Assembly (NCBI RefSeq): GCF_013409345.1 | Contig: NZ_JACCBB010000001.1 | Span: 310,001-374,000, forward strand | DNA length: 64,000 bases | Source: Kineococcus aurantiacus | Lineage (GTDB): Bacteria > Actinomycetota > Actinomycetes > Actinomycetales > Kineococcaceae | Direction of reading: 5' to 3' | Shown: one piece after another, positions 60,158-64,000 of the stretch | Layout: the number at the start of each line of letters is the position of its first letter | Position numbering within the stretch: position 1 is the first letter of the stretch | Translations under genes and position numbers: made by a program | The notes under the pieces: generated by a model | What the model saw: the letters and a program-made list of their open reading frames with translations, nothing else | Databases searched by the model: none | Told to the model about the DNA's origin: nothing

Positions 60158-61694
60158 CGTGCTGGACCTCGCGGACGCCGCTGACACCGGGGTCGCTGAT
60201 GAGCTGCGGCGCGTTCCACTTCTGGGCGGATCCACCGTTGCACTTGGCGGACACCAGGCGGGAGAAGTTCCCGTTGTTCCACTTGGGGCCCACGCTCAGG
60301 CAGCGGTCGGTGAAGTCGACGAACGTGTAGCTGTCGGCGTAGTCAGGCATCTTGTAGTAGCGGGTGAACTGCTGCTCGACCCGGCCGTCGCAGGTGCGGA
60401 AGACCAGGTTCGCGTTGTCGTCGGCGACGGAGGCCGCGGACGCCGTGAGGCAGTACTTCTTCGAGGCGTCGTTGTTCTGCAGCACGTAGATGTTCTGCTT
60501 CCCCGCGACGTTCTCGGTGTAGAACCACTTGTGGTTCCACTTCAGCTTCGTGCCGCCCGACGGGTCCTGCTTGCAGGGGTAGATGATCATCAGCGAGTAG
60601 TTGATGTCCTCGTTGGTGACGTCCATGCAGCGGCCGAACTCGAAGTAGTTCACAATCTGGTGCGTCTGGTACGACGCCGCGCCGGCGCCGACGCTGGGGT
60701 CGGGCGCGAAGGAGCCCCACTCCGCGTTGCTGGCGCAGGACCCGTTACGCAGGGGCTTCCCGGCGATCGCGTCGTCCGCCACGTTGGACCCGGTGCCGAG
60801 GCAGCGGCTGCCGTAGTCGGTGTTGGAGCTGTTCTGCCCCTTGAAGCGGGCGCCACCCTCGTAGCTCCACAGCTGCGCCGGCTTCTTGGGGTCGCAGGCC
60901 GCGAGGACGACGTCGGCGTCAGCGGTGGTGTTCCCCTGCAGGCACAGGCGCGCACCCTTCCAGGTGCTCGCCAGCACGATGGTGTAGTCGGTGTGGTAGA
61001 CCCACATCTGCTTGACGTTGTTGAACGCGCAGGACGCCGAGGCCACGTACTTGACGGCGGCGCCGACCGTGGCCGAGTCGGCCTGCAGGCAGTACTTCGT
61101 CCCGGGGCCGCTCCACATGATGCCCCCGGCGATGTTGCCGTTGTCGAGCTCGAAGGAGTAGAGCGCCTTGACCTTGCGGTTGCCGACGTCGGCGGCCTGC
61201 CCCTTGACCGCCGGGGCCAGGCCCTCGGAGGTGATGACCGCGTGGGAGGGCACGTATTGGGTGCCGCTGCCGGCGGTGCACGTGACCTCGCGGATCTTCT
61301 GCTCGGCTGCCGACAGCTCCGTGGGGTCGGTGTCGTAGTACGTGATCGACACCTTGTAGCTCTGCGTGCCGACCGTGCCGGTCAGGGAGCAGGGCAGCTT
61401 GGCCTTGCCGCCGAAGGGGACGTTGTCGGAGTTGTAGGAACCGATCGCCGCCCGCATCTGCGAGGTGGCCGCGTCGACGCCCGCCTGCGCGACCGCGAGG
61501 GTCTCGGTGCGCTTGGCCTGCACGCGGGTCGGCAGCATCTCGCTGAGGACGAGCCCGAGGACGAGGACGCTGAGGGCCGCGGTGACCAGCACGCTGGTCA
61601 TGACGAGCAGCAGCGCGGCGCCCTCGTCCTGCACGCCGCGATGGGCGTCGAGACGGGCCCTGAGGATTCGTGCGATTCCGGTCATGGTCCTCAC
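60147..61694 (-). CDS. PilX-like pilus protein with ricin-type lectin domain
   Basis: A 515-residue protein. The N-terminus (DEGAALLLVMTSVLVTAALS, about 23-42, then VAQAGVDAATSQMRAAIGSY) is that of PilX/minor pilins with an atypical cleavage region. The long C-terminal part (about 195-505) looks like a ricin B-type beta-trefoil: repeated Cys-Leu and QxW-like units such as RLCLQGNTTADADVVLAAC then QLWSYEGG, KYCLTASAASVADDNANLVF then CDGRVEQQF, and RCLSVGPKWNNGN then GGSAQKWN. Such domains bind sugars. The GTG start overlaps the stop of the PilW-like gene (GTGA); ATG at 61685 is an alternative. Confidence 0.82.
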   Translation of the reverse strand: MRTMTGIARILRARLDAHRGVQDEGAALLLVMTSVLVTAALSVLVLGLVLSEMLPTRVQAKRTETLAVAQAGVDAATSQMRAAIGSYNSDNVPFGGKAKLPCSLTGTVGTQSYKVSITYYDTDPTELSAAEQKIREVTCTAGSGTQYVPSHAVITSEGLAPAVKGQAADVGNRKVKALYSFELDNGNIAGGIMWSGPGTKYCLQADSATVGAAVKYVASASCAFNNVKQMWVYHTDYTIVLASTWKGARLCLQGNTTADADVVLAACDPKKPAQLWSYEGGARFKGQNSSNTDYGSRCLGTGSNVADDAIAGKPLRNGSCASNAEWGSFAPDPSVGAGAASYQTHQIVNYFEFGRCMDVTNEDINYSLMIIYPCKQDPSGGTKLKWNHKWFYTENVAGKQNIYVLQNNDASKKYCLTASAASVADDNANLVFRTCDGRVEQQFTRYYKMPDYADSYTFVDFTDRCLSVGPKWNNGNFSRLVSAKCNGGSAQKWNAPQLISDPGVSGVREVQHDVS

Positions 61695-62341
61695 CGGGTC
61701 CGGTTGGTGGTCGGAGCGCAGACGGCGGACCCCAGGTTCGAGTCCGACTGCGAGCTGCTGTTCTGAGCCGTGAAGCTGGTCTGCAGCACGTCCACGGCCG
61801 AGCGGCTGCCGTCGGCCGCCTTGCGGGGGGACTCCAGGCGGACCGTGAGGGTCTGCCGCGTCATCTCGTCAGTCTTGCCGGCCGCCTGGGTCGCCAGGGC
61901 CCGGGTGAACGGCTGGCGCGCGGTGTCCGTGAGCAGCGCGGTGTCGGTGGACAGACCCGTGGCGAGGGTCGTCCACGTCGCGCCGGCGGCCTGGGTGGAG
62001 TCCCACGTTCGCGCCTCGAGCACGCCGGTGGAGACCGCGTAGCGCCACTGCGTGCACTGCGGGTTGCCGCCGTCGACGATGGGGTCGCGGAACTCCACCC
62101 ACCAGGCCCCGTCGACGACGGCCGGCGCGTTGACCGACTCGGCGTAGCGCGCTTCCAGGTCCATGGCCGTGAACGCCTTGCGCATCTGATCGGTGGCGTC
62201 GGTGACCTGCTGGGTGCGGGTGGTGTCCCGGACCATGAGCTGCAGGCCGGCCATGAAGACGGCGAAGCAGACGGTGAAGATCATCATCGCGAGGAGGGTC
62301 TCGACGAGGCTCACCCCGTCGTCGGAACGCTGCTCGTTCAC
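61691..62341 (-). CDS. PilW-like minor prepilin
   Basis: A 216-residue prepilin. A short leader ends in DG, followed by VSLVETLLAMMIFTVCFAVF, the class III signal with Glu at position 5 of the mature chain (cleavage after Gly9). A globular domain follows with KAFTAMDLEARYAESV and CTQWRYAVSTGVLEARTWD. Minor pilins of this kind prime pilus assembly at the tip. The GTG start overlaps the PilV-like gene (GTGA), and its stop overlaps the lectin gene. Confidence 0.87.
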   Translation of the reverse strand: MNEQRSDDGVSLVETLLAMMIFTVCFAVFMAGLQLMVRDTTRTQQVTDATDQMRKAFTAMDLEARYAESVNAPAVVDGAWWVEFRDPIVDGGNPQCTQWRYAVSTGVLEARTWDSTQAAGATWTTLATGLSTDTALLTDTARQPFTRALATQAAGKTDEMTRQTLTVRLESPRKAADGSRSAVDVLQTSFTAQNSSSQSDSNLGSAVCAPTTNRTR

Positions 62342-63555
62342 GCGATCACCTGGACCTGCAGGACGGTGGGGTCGGTCTTGAGGTAGCTGTCGCCACCGAC
62401 CCCGCGCAGGACGTAGGTCCACTTGCAGGTCTGCAGCGCGTTCTGCGTCGTCACCTTGAACTGGTTGCTCGTGCCGACGCGCGTCAGCGTGCAGTTGCCC
62501 GCGGTGCGGACCGGGTCCTCGACGTACACCGAGGGCCCCCCGTTCGGCTTGTCGTTGGTGAGGACGTCGACCGTCGTCGTGCTCGTCAGGAGCTTGGCGG
62601 TGAAGCTGTCCGCGGTGGCCACCGGAGCCACCGGCACGGTCATCGTGACGGTCTTCGACGACTGGCCGTCGTTGTTGCGCACGAACCAGCGCACTGAGTA
62701 GGTCCCCACGGTGTTCAGCGGCGGTGTGAAGGTGAGCTCCTTGCCGGAGAACCGGGTCGTCGCGTTGTAGGGCGTGCCGTCGAGGGAGAAGTAGCCGTTG
62801 CCGGCCTGGGTGGAGCTGACGAGGACCTTGGAGTACTGGTCGGTGTTGCCGGCGTCGACGAGGGTGCGCAGCGTCACGGCGGTGGAGCTGCCGGTCTGAG
62901 CCGTGGTCCCCTGGGTGCTCGGCTCGACGACCGGTGCCGGGGTGACGCTCCAGCGAAGCTCGGCCGACGGGTCCACGAGGGTGTCCGCGCGGTAGGTGCA
63001 GGTCCCCGCCTTGCACCGCGTGGAGCCACCGGTGGTCCAGCTAACCTCGACGACGACCCGGTACACCCGGACGTAGCCGGAGACGGTGCTGCGCGCGTTG
63101 CTCGCGCTGGCCTTGGTGCACTGCTCGTTGGCCACGTTGCCGGCGGGGCGGTAGCAGACGCCCACGAGGGTCGACACCGAGTACGTCTCGCCCTGCTGCT
63201 GCACCGTGGAGGCGAGGGGCAGCGCGGGGACGGAGGCTGGGCCGGCCGCGCTGTCCCAGTCGGGGAAGGTGCTCGTCTTGAGCGGAGCGGAGGAGGTATT
63301 CCACTGGTTGGTCACCGCGCTCTGCGAGCGACCCGCCAGCAGGTAGTCGGGGCGGACGGCGCGAGCGGCGTCCATGGCCTGAGACGCGAGCGCGGTGGCG
63401 GCCTGGTTGCGCTGCTGCTCACTGGCGGCGACGGAGCTGCGGAGGAAGAACGCCGCGGTCGAGGCGGCGATCGCGGCGAGCAGCATGAGGGCGACGACGA
63501 CCTCTACCAGCGAGAACCCGGCGTCGTGGCGGTCTTCCGGAGGCAGGCTGGTCAT
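62338..63555 (-). CDS. PilV-like minor prepilin with Ig/cadherin-like C-terminal part
   Basis: A 405-residue prepilin. The leader MTSLPPEDRHDAG is followed by FSLVEVVVALMLLAAIAAST: G|F cleavage site and Glu5. The pilin head (to about residue 200) contains several Cys pairs. The C-terminal ~200 residues appear to be one or two beta-sandwich domains (PPLNTVGTYSVRWFVRNNDG and APVATADSFTAKLL, VDVLTNDKP), typical of adhesive extensions. It is far longer than a normal PilV (~150-200). The ATG at 63555 decides the start. Confidence 0.86.
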   Translation of the reverse strand: MTSLPPEDRHDAGFSLVEVVVALMLLAAIAASTAAFFLRSSVAASEQQRNQAATALASQAMDAARAVRPDYLLAGRSQSAVTNQWNTSSAPLKTSTFPDWDSAAGPASVPALPLASTVQQQGETYSVSTLVGVCYRPAGNVANEQCTKASASNARSTVSGYVRVYRVVVEVSWTTGGSTRCKAGTCTYRADTLVDPSAELRWSVTPAPVVEPSTQGTTAQTGSSTAVTLRTLVDAGNTDQYSKVLVSSTQAGNGYFSLDGTPYNATTRFSGKELTFTPPLNTVGTYSVRWFVRNNDGQSSKTVTMTVPVAPVATADSFTAKLLTSTTTVDVLTNDKPNGGPSVYVEDPVRTAGNCTLTRVGTSNQFKVTTQNALQTCKWTYVLRGVGGDSYLKTDPTVLQVQVIA

Positions 63556-63695
63556 CCCCGGCCCTTCCTGAACGTCGTGCCCCCTCGGGCGGTCGGTGCG
63601 CCACGGACCTGCCGCGAAGCCTTCGTGTGGTGATCGGCCCCTGGGGATCGGTCCTTGAGCACGCCCAGGGGCTGACTTCGCGGACGGGCCGAGGT

Positions 63696-64000
63696 TCACC
63701 CGAGCGGACCCGCGCAGGCTTGGGGCTGGACCACCGCTCCGGACCGGCTGCTGACGATCACGACCCACGACCCGGAGCGGGACTGCACCGAGAGGCAGTA
63801 GTCGTCGCCGCTGTGCCGGTACACAAGGGACGACACGCCGGGGGCGACGTCCTTGGACCGCTTGACGGTGGCGGCGTTGGCCGGCACGGGGGAGGCGTCG
63901 GACCAGAGCACGGCGTCGGGGTAGGCCTGCGACCCGCTGAAGTAGGCCTCGACCTCGTTCTGGGCGGCCCGGACGTCCGCGCGCGCCTGGCTGTCGAAGG
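63696..64000 (-). CDS. Type IV pilin (5' end beyond the window)
   Basis: The last ~101 residues of a pilin-type protein whose start lies to the right. It has DSQARADVRAAQNEVEAYF (end of the pilin alpha-1 helix), then SLVYRHSGDDYCLSVQSRSG, VVIVSSRSG and QPQACAGPLG, a disulfide D-region with two Cys. The pattern helix-tail/YCL/strand/Cys matches the three pilin-like proteins at 49.6-51.4 kb. The prepilin leader is not visible. It precedes the PilV-like gene by about 140 bases in which no gene is seen. Confidence 0.75.
   Translation of the reverse strand, partial: FDSQARADVRAAQNEVEAYFSGSQAYPDAVLWSDASPVPANAATVKRSKDVAPGVSSLVYRHSGDDYCLSVQSRSGSWVVIVSSRSGAVVQPQACAGPLG

Overview
The window looks like chromosomal DNA of a very high-GC (roughly 74%) actinomycete, most likely Kineococcus or a close relative in the Kineosporiales. 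Supporting evidence is the actinobacterial mIHF, a BldD regulator with its c-di-GMP motif, mycothiol/DinB-fold proteins, a helicase-dead PriA, the Trp-operon membrane protein, heavy GTG start use and GTGA stop/start overlaps at most operon junctions. The genus is inferred from gene content and order, not from a search. No tRNA, rRNA, CRISPR array, prophage or transposase gene was seen.

1-8 kb (minus strand unless stated): the his/trp block (hisF; hisI, Trp membrane protein, an HGxxPAAW-type protein, trpC, trpB running off the left edge; hisE-hisG-PH protein), broken up by plus-strand genes for a TIGR03085-type protein, an Eis-like acetyltransferase and a P-loop kinase. 8-11 kb: riboflavin genes ribE-ribB-ribH behind an FMN riboswitch, with rpe upstream. 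11-11.6 kb: a small antitoxin/Doc-type toxin pair with an unusual toxin active site. 11.6-16.5 kb: an FMN-dependent hydroxyacid oxidase, a PEP-mutase-like protein and the def-fmt-rsmB operon.

16.9-23.2 kb holds one secreted 2082-residue protein with four pectin-methylesterase modules separated by FN3 domains; its last esterase module has lost two catalytic residues. 23.3-25.3 kb: a small membrane protein, an aldo/keto reductase and a DinB/DUF664 protein. 25.3-31.1 kb: the core operon mihF-gmk-rpoZ-coaBC-metK-priA, in which gmk and probably priA begin with CTG. 31.1-36.9 kb: a dppABCDF-type peptide ABC importer. 37.2-46.3 kb: the pyrimidine operon pyrR-pyrB-pyrC-(PH membrane protein)-carA-carB-pyrF plus a small unknown gene, with a PyrR-binding loop over the pyrR ribosome-binding site. 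Divergent from it is bldD, with a candidate BldD box in the shared intergenic region.

47.1-48.3 kb is the most element-like stretch: a gene combining an AbiEi-type winged helix with a DUF559 endonuclease-like domain, bracketed by two large hairpins built from the same 19-base palindromic unit. 48.3-54 kb: nusB, efp, three tandem pilin-like genes on the plus strand, aroB, and a shikimate kinase fused to a second, divergent dehydroquinate-synthase domain.

54.1-64 kb is a type IV pilus operon on the minus strand. In transcription order it encodes a pilin (cut by the right edge), PilV-like and PilW-like prepilins, a PilX-like protein carrying a ricin-type lectin domain, the prepilin peptidase PilD, PilM, PilN, PilO, a Thr/Pro-rich PilP-position protein and a cell-wall-binding (CWB2) protein, closed by a strong terminator. 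The three pilin-like genes at 49.6-51.4 kb share the C-terminal Cys-loop of the edge pilin, which links the two loci. Pectinesterase, lectin-bearing pili and wall-binding proteins together suggest a surface- or plant-associated lifestyle; this is inference.
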